A stretch of 64,000 bases of DNA from Rhodobacterales bacterium (GCA_002747035.1 PDRZ01000021.1:46657-110656); one strand, 5' to 3'; shown: positions 17,754 through 25,960, counted from the first letter of the stretch. Program-made: numbers and translations. Notes: generated by a model from the sequence alone, not told the origin.

Positions 17754-19223
17754 ATGAAACGAGCGGCAATTATTGGCGGCGGCGTGATCGGTGGCGGCTG
17801 GGCCGCGCGATTTGCGCTCAATGGATGGCAGGTCCGGGTGTTCGACCCCGACCCCGAAGCGGAACGCAAGATTGGCGAGGTGCTGGACAATGCCCGCCGG
17901 TCTTTGCCCGGTCTTGGAAATGTGGCCCTGCCGCCCGAAGGCGCGATCACCTATCATGACACGCTGGCCGACGCGGTGGAGGGGGCCGACTGGGTTCAGG
18001 AAAGCGTGCCCGAACGGCTTGACCTCAAACAACGGGTGTACCAGGAGTTGATGCAGGTGGTGCCGGATACCGCCATTATCGGCTCCTCCACCTCCGGGTT
18101 CAAACCCAGCGAATTGCAAAAGGGCCTGTCGCGCCCCGGTCAGGTGGTCGTGACCCATCCGTTCAACCCGGTCTACCTTCTGCCGCTGATCGAACTGGTG
18201 GGAACGGATGCCAATGCGCCCGACCTGATCGACCGGGCCAAGGCCACGCTCAAGGGGATCGGCATGTTCCCCCTGCATGTGAAAAAGGAAATCGACGCCC
18301 ATATCGCGGATCGGTTTCTCGAGGCGGTGTGGCGCGAGGCGCTGTGGCTGGTCCGCGACGGCATCGCCACAACCGAAGAGATCGACGAAGCCATCCGCAT
18401 GGGGTTCGGTATCCGCTGGGCCCAGATGGGGTTGTTTGAAACCTACCGCGTGGCGGGGGGCGAAGCGGGGATGCGCCATTTCATGGCCCAGTTTGGACCG
18501 GCGCTGAAATGGCCCTGGACCAGACTGATGGATGTGCCCGACTTTACCGACGATCTGGTCGATCTGATCGCGGATCAGTCCGACGCGCAATCCGGGGCGT
18601 ATTCCATCCGTGAACTGGAACGCATCCGCGATACCAACCTGGTTGGTATGATACGGGCCCTGCTGCGCGAAAACTGGGGCGCGGGGGCGGTGCAAAAGGC
18701 CCATGACCAGACGTTGGAGGCCGGGGCCGGGCTGATCACCCATGTGGATGACGCAGAGGACCTTGGACAGCCCCTGTTGACGGGGCGTCGGGCGGTGCCG
18801 CTGGAATGGCTGGATTATAACGGCCACATGACCGAAAGCCGCTATCTTGAGGCCTTTGCCGACGCCACGGACAGGTTCATGATGATGATCGGCTGTGATG
18901 CCGACTATATCGCCAATGGCGGCAGCTTTTTCACGGCCGAAACCCACATCCGGCATCTGGACGAAGTCCATGCCGGGGCGGTGATCGAACTGCGCACCCA
19001 GGTGTTGTTGGGCGAAGGCAAGAAGATGCACCTGTTCCATACCATGATGGAGGGGGACAGGCTGTTGGCCACCGGGGAACATATGCTGTTGCATGTGGAC
19101 CTGACCACGCGCCGCTCCGCGCCGCCCGCCGCGCCGATTGCCGAGGCGCTGGGCCGGGTGGCCGCCGCCCATCGCGCCCTGCCGGTGCCGGACGGCGCGG
19201 GGCGCGCGATCGGGCTGCGGTGA
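17754..19223 (+). CDS. cdhA: L-carnitine 3-dehydrogenase fused to betainyl-CoA thioesterase
   Basis: The 489-residue protein joins two enzymes. Residues 1-~320 are a 3-hydroxyacyl-CoA-dehydrogenase-type NAD enzyme with GGGVIGGGWAARFAL at the N-terminus and THPFNPVYLLPLIELVG in the catalytic region; this subgroup oxidises L-carnitine to 3-dehydrocarnitine. Residues ~345-480 are a hotdog thioesterase with the 4HBT signature LDYNGHMTESRY, matching CdhB-type betainyl-CoA thioesterases. The fusion is known from rhizobial relatives. ATG 17754 has a good RBS (GGGAGATG). With cdhC it gives carnitine to glycine betaine. A remnant SDR gene follows with a four-base overlap. Confidence 0.88.
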   Translation: MKRAAIIGGGVIGGGWAARFALNGWQVRVFDPDPEAERKIGEVLDNARRSLPGLGNVALPPEGAITYHDTLADAVEGADWVQESVPERLDLKQRVYQELMQVVPDTAIIGSSTSGFKPSELQKGLSRPGQVVVTHPFNPVYLLPLIELVGTDANAPDLIDRAKATLKGIGMFPLHVKKEIDAHIADRFLEAVWREALWLVRDGIATTEEIDEAIRMGFGIRWAQMGLFETYRVAGGEAGMRHFMAQFGPALKWPWTRLMDVPDFTDDLVDLIADQSDAQSGAYSIRELERIRDTNLVGMIRALLRENWGAGAVQKAHDQTLEAGAGLITHVDDAEDLGQPLLTGRRAVPLEWLDYNGHMTESRYLEAFADATDRFMMMIGCDADYIANGGSFFTAETHIRHLDEVHAGAVIELRTQVLLGEGKKMHLFHTMMEGDRLLATGEHMLLHVDLTTRRSAPPAAPIAEALGRVAAAHRALPVPDGAGRAIGLR

Positions 19224-19498
19224 CGCGGGTTCTGATCACCGCCGCCGGGGCAAATGGGATAGGCCGGGCCATGGGCAAAGCCCATGCGCGGCGGGGGGCA
19301 CGGGTCCGGGTCACGGATGTGGATGAAACGGCAATCGCCGGTTTGCCATCGGGGTGGCGCGGCACGGTCTGTGACGCATCCGACGAGGGGGCAATGAAGG
19401 CGCTGTTTGACGCGCTTGGCCCCTTTGGTATTCGCGTCAACGCCATTTGCCCGGGTGCGGTGGACGGTCATACGGAAAACCCGGACCCGAAGTTTTGA
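19220..19498 (+). pseudogene. SDR oxidoreductase gene with large in-frame internal deletion
   Basis: The open frame of 92 codons starts with an SDR cofactor motif (LITAAGANGIGRAMGKAHA) and ends with the late SDR motif RVNAICPGAV. The central part of a normal ~250-residue SDR, including NAG, the catalytic serine and YxxxK, is missing; the join lies near ALFDALGPFGIRVN. The frame remains open, but a catalytically competent enzyme is not possible. It overlaps the cdhA stop by four bases, so the ancestral gene was probably the third gene of the carnitine operon. Confidence 0.75.
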
Positions 19499-19980
19499 CC
19501 TGGCTCTGCGGTCGCGTGTGGTCGCGCCGGGTTGCCCGGCACCACCTCTTGCTTTTTCCTGACATACATCTTTCCCGGCAGCTATCATGCGGAAACGTTT
19601 TATGACCCGGCCTTTTCGGAAATCCTGACTTTGGTGGAATGTCCGGCCCTGACCGTTGCGCCGCGTGCGCCAGACGCGACCGGTCTGTTCATATTTTGGG
19701 GTATTGGTATCGGGTGCCTTCGCGGTGTCGCTTCGGTGCCGCGCAGATGCGCAAAAGTCACCCCCCCGATTCGGGTAAAACCGGGAAGGGTAAACGCAGT
19801 TCGGTTTTTTCTGGCTCAACCGGGGTCAGTGTCAGTTTCCGCGACCCGGTAGAGTGTGCCAAGATGGTCCGACAGGTCCCTTGCTGGTACGGCCGCTTCG
19901 CGGACCTTCTGGTCGAAATGACGCGTGAATGTATGCACCCGCTCTGGTCATCCCCCGACTAAAGCGGCAGATAGGCAGGT
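19499..19980. other. 482-base gap without recognisable gene
   Basis: No convincing coding sequence is visible here. A single arm like that of the palindromic elements (ATGCGGAAACGTTTTA, about 19587-19602) is present without its partner. The gap probably contains decayed sequence downstream of the deleted SDR gene and the promoter of the DMT transporter. Confidence 0.5.
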
Positions 19981-20868
19981 ATGATCTGGATTCTGCTTTC
20001 AATCGCCGCTGCTGCGTTTCAAACGCTACGCTTCATGATTCAGAAAAGCCTGAGCATGACCACGCTCTCCCCTGGCGGAGCCACGCTGGCACGGTTTCTG
20101 TTTTCTGCCCCCTTCGTGGCGGCGCTTCTTGTTGCCTATCTGGCGATCCGTGGCGCGGGTTTTCCTTCCGTCGGAGAACGTTTCTGGATTTACGGTGTGA
20201 CAGGTGGTATCGCGCAAATTCTGGCAACCTGGTGTGTTGTGGCGTTGTTTGCACAGCGCAGCTTTGCCGTAGGGATCACGTTCAAGAAAACCGAAGTCAT
20301 GCAGACTGCACTTGTGGGTTTTATCCTGTTGGGAGACACGGTGTCGTCGATGGGGATCGCGGCGATTTTCCTGGGATTGGTCGGGGTGCTCTACCTGTCC
20401 AACCCGACCAGAAAACAGGGTTTGTTTCTTAATCGTGCGGTGGCTTTGGGGATCGTGTCGGGGGCCCTGTTTGCGGTTTCCGCAGTGGCCTATCGCGGGG
20501 CGACGTTAGAAGTGCAAAGCGGGGACGCGTTGTTGCGCGCGTTACTGGCGCTTGCGGTCGTGACGTGGTTCCAGACGGTTGGCCTGTCTGCATGGCTGGT
20601 CTGGCGTGCGCCGGGGGAATTGGGGAATGTCCTGCGATCATATCGCAGTTCCGTGTGGATGGGGCTGACCGGAATGGCCGGGTCCATCTGCTGGTTCACG
20701 GCCTTCACATTACAGAATGCGGCCTATGTCTTTGCTGTCGGACAGGTCGAGGTGATTTTCTCGATCATGGCGTCCGTGATGTTTTTTTCGGAGCGGATGA
20801 GCCACAGGGAAATGACGGGGATCGCCCTTGTCACCTCCAGCATCCTGTTGCTCGTGGTCGTTACGTGA
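19981..20868 (+). CDS. DMT-family transporter (EamA)
   Basis: The 295-residue protein has ten predicted membrane segments arranged as two EamA repeats, with the conserved region GITFKKTEVMQTALVGFILLG closing the first half. Members of this superfamily move amino acids, sugars or other metabolites across the inner membrane; the substrate here is unknown. Base composition is less G+C-rich than in the his and carnitine genes, which may point to a different history. It stands alone, converging on the NUDIX gene downstream. Confidence 0.82.
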   Translation: MIWILLSIAAAAFQTLRFMIQKSLSMTTLSPGGATLARFLFSAPFVAALLVAYLAIRGAGFPSVGERFWIYGVTGGIAQILATWCVVALFAQRSFAVGITFKKTEVMQTALVGFILLGDTVSSMGIAAIFLGLVGVLYLSNPTRKQGLFLNRAVALGIVSGALFAVSAVAYRGATLEVQSGDALLRALLALAVVTWFQTVGLSAWLVWRAPGELGNVLRSYRSSVWMGLTGMAGSICWFTAFTLQNAAYVFAVGQVEVIFSIMASVMFFSERMSHREMTGIALVTSSILLLVVVT

Positions 20869-20895
20869 GGGTGATGACCCGTCCGCCCGCCCCGT

Positions 20896-21642
20896 TTATT
20901 CGTCGCTCAGATCGCGCCCGGACAAGGGCCCTTTTCCGTCAAGTCGCAGGAACAGGCTCTGTTCGGCCCCATTGAAAAAGAACGGAACATTTCTGGGTGG
21001 GGTGTTATCCTTGGCGCGCCCGGCAACTTCGGCCAGAACAACCTCGGTGATGAAGGGCAGATCGAATTCACGCGCCTTGCGCAGCGGGACCCATTGCAGA
21101 TGGGAAAGCTCGTCCTCGGCCTGGGAAAAATCGTCCAGATCATTCACCACGTTCTCTGCATCCACCAGGAAGAAACGGGCATCAAACCGACGTGGGCGGC
21201 CCGGAGGGGTGATGGCGCGGAACACGAATTGAAGACCGTGGGCGTCGGGGAGATAGCCAGCCTGAGCGAATTTCTGCCAGCCATCAACGGGTGGCTCTGG
21301 CCAGGTGCCGGGGCGTCCGAGGATCAGCCCGGTTTCCTCCCATAACTCGCGAATGGCTGCCACGGACAAGGCGTGGGAAAAATCGGCCGCCGAGTCCTGG
21401 CGCAAACGATCAAGACAGGTTTCGGGCACCTGCCGGGCAAGAGGTACGATTGCGTCCTCCTTGTCCACGGCCCCTCCGGGGAACACGAACTTGTTGGGCA
21501 TAAACGCAGCCTTGGCCCCCCGTTGACCCATCAGCACATGGGGGTCTTCGAACCGATTGCGTAGAACAATGACCGTCGCAGCGTTGCGAATGGCCGTTTT
21601 GTCGGTGCTGCCCTCTTCCGATGGGGTGTGATGGGTGCTCAT
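20896..21642 (-). CDS. NUDIX hydrolase (NUDT7/19-like)
   Basis: The 248-residue protein has a NUDIX box beginning at GGAVDKED and continuing, after a long insertion, with the catalytic helix AIRELWEETGLIL (about residues 92-104). The long insertion between the glycines and REXXEE is typical of the eukaryote-like NUDT7/19 and alphaproteobacterial relatives that act on CoA esters or similar molecules. The exact substrate is unknown. It is convergent to the DMT gene and about 40 bases upstream of its start lies the stop of the DUF983 gene, which is on the same strand. Confidence 0.82.
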   Translation of the reverse strand: MSTHHTPSEEGSTDKTAIRNAATVIVLRNRFEDPHVLMGQRGAKAAFMPNKFVFPGGAVDKEDAIVPLARQVPETCLDRLRQDSAADFSHALSVAAIRELWEETGLILGRPGTWPEPPVDGWQKFAQAGYLPDAHGLQFVFRAITPPGRPRRFDARFFLVDAENVVNDLDDFSQAEDELSHLQWVPLRKAREFDLPFITEVVLAEVAGRAKDNTPPRNVPFFFNGAEQSLFLRLDGKGPLSGRDLSDE

Positions 21643-21681
21643 GTCGCCTCTTTGTACTTGCTTACGTGCACAGGGGCCGGA

Positions 21682-22098
21682 TCAGCCGTCATCAAACCCA
21701 TGCATACGCCGTGCCCATTGAAAACCGACGACGACGCCCTTCATTCTTGGCAAAAGGTATAGCGATAAGCCGACGCATCCAATAGCGAAGATCGTGAAAA
21801 GCGTAAGCGGTTCGGGACGGAACTGTACAAATACGATGTGCAGCAAAGGCGCCAGCAGGTGGCCCACGATCAGAATGGTGAGGTAGGCCGGGCCGTCATC
21901 TGCCCGGTGATGGTGCAAAGCTTCGTCACACACCGTACAGGTGTCGCGCACCTTCAGGTATCCTTTCAAAAGCGGCCCGGATCCGCAATTTGGGCACCGT
22001 CGCCGCCATCCTTTGCGCAATGCCGGTCCCAACGGGCGTTCCGGTTTGGCCTGCATTTCCACTCCTGACGGCACGGAGAACATAGTATTTTCGGTCAT
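21682..22098 (-). CDS. DUF983 family membrane protein
   Basis: The 138-residue protein contains a zinc-ribbon-like set CPNCGSGPLL...CTVCDEALHHH, then two membrane segments (LTILIVGHLLAPLLHIVF and a following LFTIFAIGCVGLSLYL), as in DUF983 proteins. The family is common near cytochrome oxidase assembly or NUDIX genes in alphaproteobacteria; its function is not known. An RBS (GAGGTGAC) precedes the ATG. It forms a short minus-strand pair with the NUDIX gene and is divergent from the EF-hand gene. Confidence 0.85.
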   Translation of the reverse strand: MTENTMFSVPSGVEMQAKPERPLGPALRKGWRRRCPNCGSGPLLKGYLKVRDTCTVCDEALHHHRADDGPAYLTILIVGHLLAPLLHIVFVQFRPEPLTLFTIFAIGCVGLSLYLLPRMKGVVVGFQWARRMHGFDDG

Positions 22099-22258
22099 AA
22101 GTCACCTCGCGTTTCCCAAGGCAAGAATGTGAAGGAAACATGCACCCGGTAAAAGGGTGCGGATCGACCTTGCGTCGTGATGTCACATGGATATGGCGTG
22201 ACCTGAACTCTCCCGAATTTTTTCGACGGAAGCCCACAATCCCCGCGTAGAAGTCTTT

Positions 22259-22282
22259 GGAAACGGGATGAAAAGCCCGGTC
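22259..22282 (+). promoter_or_regulatory. Candidate ECF-type promoter of EF-hand gene
   Basis: GGAAAC at 22259-22264 and GTC at 22280-22282 are separated by 15 bases, resembling the GGAAC/GTC pattern of many ECF sigma factors. It is 42 bases upstream of the EF-hand start and close to the ECF sigma gene. The match is short and may be chance. Confidence 0.3.
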
Positions 22283-22323
22283 CTGAAAAGGGACAACGCA
22301 CAGAGAATAGCCTGGAGAGATAC

Positions 22324-22815
22324 ATGTTGAAACAAGCAAAAATCATCACTGCTGTAACCGCAATCGCGCTGATCTCGACCTCGGGTGCCGCGTTGGCATT
22401 CGGGGGTGGCCAAGGTGGGCACAAAGGTCCGCGCGGCCCGAAGATCAACTTTGAAGAAGTGGACAGCAACAAGGACGGCAAACTGACCAGGGCCGAGATG
22501 GAAGCCCATGCCAAGGCCCGGTTTGACAAGGCCGATACTGATGGGAACGGATCTCTTTCAAAGGCGGAAATGCAGGCCCGGATGGAAGAACGCATGAAGG
22601 AGCGCGCCAAAAGATGGGCCGAAAAAATGGCGGGCAAGATGCTGGAACGTCACGATACCAACAAGGATGGCGCGCTTAGCTGGAAAGAAAGCAACCGCGA
22701 GAAACGTGTTGATCGAATGCTCACCTATCTGGATGCCGACAAGGATGGCACTATTTCGTCGGAAGAGTTCGCCAGGGCCAGGGAGATGCGCAAGGGCTGG
22801 AAGAAGAAAGATTAA
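22324..22815 (+). CDS. Exported protein with four EF-hands
   Basis: The 163-residue product has a signal peptide ending near ALAFGGG and four EF-hand loops: DSNKDGKLTRAE, DTDGNGSLSKAE, DTNKDGALSWKE and DADKDGTISSEE. All four keep the D-x-D/N-x-D/N-G pattern, so calcium binding in the periplasm is likely. A GGAGAGA RBS precedes the ATG. It is 70 bases upstream of the ECF sigma factor gene and may be cotranscribed with or controlled by it. Proteins of this kind are often called calcium sensors or buffers, but the role here is inferred. Confidence 0.85.
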   Translation: MLKQAKIITAVTAIALISTSGAALAFGGGQGGHKGPRGPKINFEEVDSNKDGKLTRAEMEAHAKARFDKADTDGNGSLSKAEMQARMEERMKERAKRWAEKMAGKMLERHDTNKDGALSWKESNREKRVDRMLTYLDADKDGTISSEEFARAREMRKGWKKKD

Positions 22816-22885
22816 GGTGCAGTTGCAGAGAAACGGGGTGGGCGGCGTTGTTCGCCCCCTTCTGACCGGATAGACTTTCTGGACC

Positions 22886-23479
22886 ATGAATATGCCGTTT
22901 GATGATCGCTCGGATATAGGTGATGACGCATTGTTGGTGCTGTTTGCGAATGGCGACCAGTCTGCGGCACGGGACCTGACCATGCGCCTGACCCCTGTGG
23001 TCCTGGCCCATGCGTTCCGTCTTTTAGGAGATCGGGCGGAGGCGGAAGATGTTGCCCAGGATGCGATGATGCGCCTGTGGAAAATCGCACCGGACTGGCG
23101 GCAAGGAGAGGCCAAGGTGACAACCTGGCTTTTCCGCGTGGTGGCTAACCTTTGTACGGATCGGTTGCGCAAACGCCGGTTTTCCGGGCCGGGACTGGAC
23201 GAAATACCTGATCCCGCCGATCCGTCCCGATCCGCTGCGGAGCAGATACAGGAACGGACGCGGGCGGCGGCGCTGCAAGCTGCGCTTGCGGCATTGCCCG
23301 AACGACAGCGGCAAGCCGTGGTGTTGCGCCATATCGAAGGGTTGGGGAATCCCGAGATTGCCGAGGTGATGGAAATCAGTGTGGAAGCAGCGGAAAGCCT
23401 GACAGCACGTGGGAAACGCGCATTGGCCGCTCGGTTGGCCGCGCGAAGAGATGAACTGGGGTATCGCGATGATCGATAG
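22886..23479 (+). CDS. ECF RNA polymerase sigma factor
   Basis: The 197-residue protein has region 2 (HAFRLLGDRAEAEDVAQDAMMRLW, then TWLFRVVANLCTDRLRK) and region 4 (LPERQRQAVVLRHIEGLGNPEIAEVM with the EISVEAAESLTARGKRAL recognition helix). It is a small group IV sigma factor that directs transcription of a stress regulon. A second ATG two codons in is possible. Its stop overlaps the start of the next gene (a one-TM protein likely acting as anti-sigma partner), and a CpxP-like gene completes the operon, so envelope or metal stress is a reasonable inferred signal. Confidence 0.9.
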   Translation: MNMPFDDRSDIGDDALLVLFANGDQSAARDLTMRLTPVVLAHAFRLLGDRAEAEDVAQDAMMRLWKIAPDWRQGEAKVTTWLFRVVANLCTDRLRKRRFSGPGLDEIPDPADPSRSAAEQIQERTRAAALQAALAALPERQRQAVVLRHIEGLGNPEIAEVMEISVEAAESLTARGKRALAARLAARRDELGYRDDR

Positions 23480-23849
23480 AAAATTTGACGATCTGGAGCT
23501 GGACGAGCTTTTCAATGCAGCGAAGGCCACGCCGGTAGAGCCCGGCGACGACCTCATGGCGCGTGTTCTTGCACAGGCGCTGCACGCGCAGGCCGATCAG
23601 CAGATGATCGAACCCGCGACGTCGACATGTCCCATATTGCGAAGCCTGTTTGCGGCGATTGGTGGCTGGCCAGCCCTCGGGGGGCTGATTGCCGCGGGTG
23701 TAACGGGCATCTGGATCGGGTTCTCTCCGACTTTGGGGGTCGGATCCGTGATGGCGGGCGTTTACGGTACTGAAACCGAACAGAATGCCTATATGATTGA
23801 TTTGTTTCCGGAGTTTGACTTCGGACTGGCAGAAGGGGATGCGGGATGA
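23469..23849 (+). CDS. Single-TM protein, candidate anti-sigma factor
   Basis: The 126-residue protein begins with an acidic helical part (DLELDELFNAAK), has a middle linker and one hydrophobic segment (about residues 62-82, GGWPALGGLIAAGVTGIWIG), and a short acidic tail. It has no clear ASD or zinc-binding anti-sigma motif. The position, overlapping the sigma gene by 11 bases and the CpxP-like gene by four, strongly suggests that it controls the sigma factor. The start 23469 was chosen because the upstream in-frame ATG lies within the sigma gene and lacks support. Similar proteins are sometimes mislabelled dihydroorotate dehydrogenase. Confidence 0.65.
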   Translation: MIDRKFDDLELDELFNAAKATPVEPGDDLMARVLAQALHAQADQQMIEPATSTCPILRSLFAAIGGWPALGGLIAAGVTGIWIGFSPTLGVGSVMAGVYGTETEQNAYMIDLFPEFDFGLAEGDAG

Positions 23850-24397
23850 ACAATGAGCTCCAGAGCAATCAGGGGAATGAAAAACCCAAGCCCTTGCGTC
23901 GGGGCGTGCGGATTGTTTTGTTCTTGTCCCTGGCGTTGAACCTGGTGGTTGTTGGCCTTGTTGTCGGGGCCGTTGCGTCACATCGCGATAGAGACCGCCA
24001 CCCGCCGCGATTTGACCGTATCAGTGGTCCGCTGATTCGCGCGCTGAGCAAACAGGATAAGCGGTTCATTGGCAGGGAAATGCGAAATTTCTACCGCGCC
24101 AGTGCGAGCAAATCGGTCACGTTACGTGCGCAATATGACGACGTGCTCGAGGCTCTGCGCGCGGATCCTTTTCAGGTGGATGTGGTTCAAGGGGTGATGG
24201 ATGCGCAAATGGATCAACTTGTTGGTCGCGCGCGATTGGGTAAATCTGTCCTGCTGGACCGATTGAAGTCCATGACCCCGCAAGAGCGCGCAGCCTTCGC
24301 GGATCGTCTTGAAGAAGAACTGGAACGGCCCCGGCGGGACAAGAAACGCACGCATGGCCCGAAAGACGGGCGTGATGGGAGACGATGGTTCGATTGA
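23846..24397 (+). CDS. CpxP/Spy-like periplasmic heavy-metal sensor protein
   Basis: The 183-residue protein has an N-terminal membrane anchor (VLFLSLALNLVVVGLVVG) followed by a helical periplasmic domain with the LxxMTPQERAAFADRL segment resembling the LTxxQ motifs of the Spy/CpxP/CnrX (heavy-metal resistance) group, and a basic, Arg/Lys/Asp-rich tail. These proteins sense misfolded protein or metal at the membrane. As the last gene of the sigma operon it may supply the signal input. Substrate or metal specificity cannot be determined. Confidence 0.72.
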   Translation: MNNELQSNQGNEKPKPLRRGVRIVLFLSLALNLVVVGLVVGAVASHRDRDRHPPRFDRISGPLIRALSKQDKRFIGREMRNFYRASASKSVTLRAQYDDVLEALRADPFQVDVVQGVMDAQMDQLVGRARLGKSVLLDRLKSMTPQERAAFADRLEEELERPRRDKKRTHGPKDGRDGRRWFD

Positions 24398-24436
24398 CAG
24401 CGAGGATTCGTCAATCCAGCGTTGATCCGACAGCTT

Positions 24437-24550
24437 AAAGCGTTTCCAGTTCTTGTTGGATCATAGCAATAGCTGGAAACGCCCACACTCCTGGTATGTT
24501 GTGCGGGGTTTCCACATCACGCTGAGTCAACATAATGCGGAAACGTTATA
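24437..24550. repeat. Dispersed palindromic element, copy B (full length)
   Basis: This is the most complete copy, about 114 bases. The left palindrome runs from AAAGCGTTTCCAG to CTGGAAACGC (24437-24482), the linker is CCACACTCCTGGTATGTTGTGCGGG, and the right palindrome runs from GTTTCCACATCACG to ATGCGGAAACGTTATA. Ends are inverted repeats (AAAGCGTTTCC/GGAAACGTTA). It lies between the convergent CpxP-like and PleD-like genes. Confidence 0.85.
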
Positions 24551-24556
24551 GTCGTT

Positions 24557-25960
24557 TCAGGCGGCGGTCCGGTTTGAAAAGGTGACCTGATTGCGCCCCT
24601 GAGATTTCGAGCCATATAGGGCCGCATCGGCATTTTCCAACACGTCCGGTGGTGTCAACCGCCGAGTGTCAGAGTCTTGGGTCGTTCCCCCCAGAGCAAC
24701 CCCAATGCTGACCGTGATATGAATCGGAGCAGCGTTCCCCGGAATGTGAATAGGGGCCTCGCGGATAATTCTGCAAAGGCGGCGCGCGGCAAACTCTACT
24801 TTACGGTGATCTGCGACAGGCATGACAATCAGGAACTCCTCACCGCCGATGCGTGCTACAAGATCCTCGGGTGCGAGATTTTCGCTCAACAGTTTCGCTA
24901 CCCGGACCAAAACCGCGTCCCCAGCGGAGTGGCCATAGCGGTCATTGACCAGCTTGAAGTGATCCAGATCCATCACCATCACGGCGTATTGCTGACCGCT
25001 ATTCGAAGCGTGTTCGGAAATTCGGGCAAGCTGGTGCATGGCATACCGTCGATTGTGCAGGCCGGTCAGTGGGTCAGTCACGGCCGCCCGGAGGCCGTCG
25101 CGCATGGATTCCCTGAGCCGTTCGGCCCGCTGGCGTTTCTGGACTTGAGTGTTCAAACGCAGCGCAAGTTCGCCCGGCTCACACCCACTGGACATAACAT
25201 CGTCGGCACCTCGGTCCAGGGCCTCCGCGAGAATTTGTCCGTTCGGATTCGAGACTACGGCCAACAGCCCACAATCGCGGGTTTCGCTGTGAGCGCGCAA
25301 ATCGGATAGCAATCGAAGGGCAAGGCTGTGGTCTTTGGGGGTGCTTCCTGTCGCGATGGCGTAGGCATCAGGCAGACAATCGTCAAAAGCCTGCCGCATC
25401 GTGTCTTTCAGCGCGAGAGGCAGCAAACGATGCGCAAATTTCGGCCCAAGCACAGTTTTCCACTTGATCGCTTCGGTGCGTGTTGGGGCAACAAGTGCTA
25501 CCAATCCGGGCCGACTAAAATCTTGCATGGGCTCAGCAAGTCCGAGTGCCTTGCTTGCACCATCGCGGAGTCGGATTTCGTCTGCAGTTTCCCCGGACCT
25601 CAAAAGGCTCCGCAACCGGGCCAGCATGAGCGGTTCGTCCAATGGCTTGGTCAAGATGTCGTTTGCACCGCTTTCAAGAATTTTGAGCCGAAGCTGGCAG
25701 CTTCGGCTCGCGGTGATAACCAGTACGGGAATAGTGGAGCACAGGGGATCGGACCGCAGGGTTCGCGTAAATTCCAGCGCGTCCATATCAGGAAGCCGAT
25801 CTGAGCAAAGGATCACGTCTGGGTGAGATTTTCTAGCAAATTCAAGGGCTTCCATGCCGGATGCGCTCTGCGCCACCTGATAGTAGGAGGTCGCCAGCTT
25901 GACTTTGAGAACGATCCTATTCGTTGCGATGTCGTCTACGATTAGAACATTTCCCGGCAC
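24557..25960 (-). CDS. PleD-like diguanylate cyclase with degenerate receiver
   Basis: The 467-residue protein has the PleD plan: receiver 1 (1-~125), a divergent receiver 2 (~150-285) and a GGDEF domain (~295-460) with the active-site motif GGEEF and NDRYGHSAGDAVL. It would make cyclic di-GMP from GTP. Receiver 1 keeps the acidic pair VDD (9-10), threonine and lysine (LTKP), but the phospho-acceptor position 53 is serine (LCSDRLP), with Asp54 next. The inhibitory I-site reads APED instead of RxxD. Activity could therefore be constitutive or controlled differently. G+C content appears lower than average. It is monocistronic, convergent with the sigma operon. Confidence 0.87.
   Translation of the reverse strand: MPGNVLIVDDIATNRIVLKVKLATSYYQVAQSASGMEALEFARKSHPDVILCSDRLPDMDALEFTRTLRSDPLCSTIPVLVITASRSCQLRLKILESGANDILTKPLDEPLMLARLRSLLRSGETADEIRLRDGASKALGLAEPMQDFSRPGLVALVAPTRTEAIKWKTVLGPKFAHRLLPLALKDTMRQAFDDCLPDAYAIATGSTPKDHSLALRLLSDLRAHSETRDCGLLAVVSNPNGQILAEALDRGADDVMSSGCEPGELALRLNTQVQKRQRAERLRESMRDGLRAAVTDPLTGLHNRRYAMHQLARISEHASNSGQQYAVMVMDLDHFKLVNDRYGHSAGDAVLVRVAKLLSENLAPEDLVARIGGEEFLIVMPVADHRKVEFAARRLCRIIREAPIHIPGNAAPIHITVSIGVALGGTTQDSDTRRLTPPDVLENADAALYGSKSQGRNQVTFSNRTAA

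Noticed and set aside
19587-19602. Single arm ATGCGGAAACGTTTTA as a sixth element copy
   Set aside because: The partner arm is not found within 100 bases, so it is mentioned but not counted.
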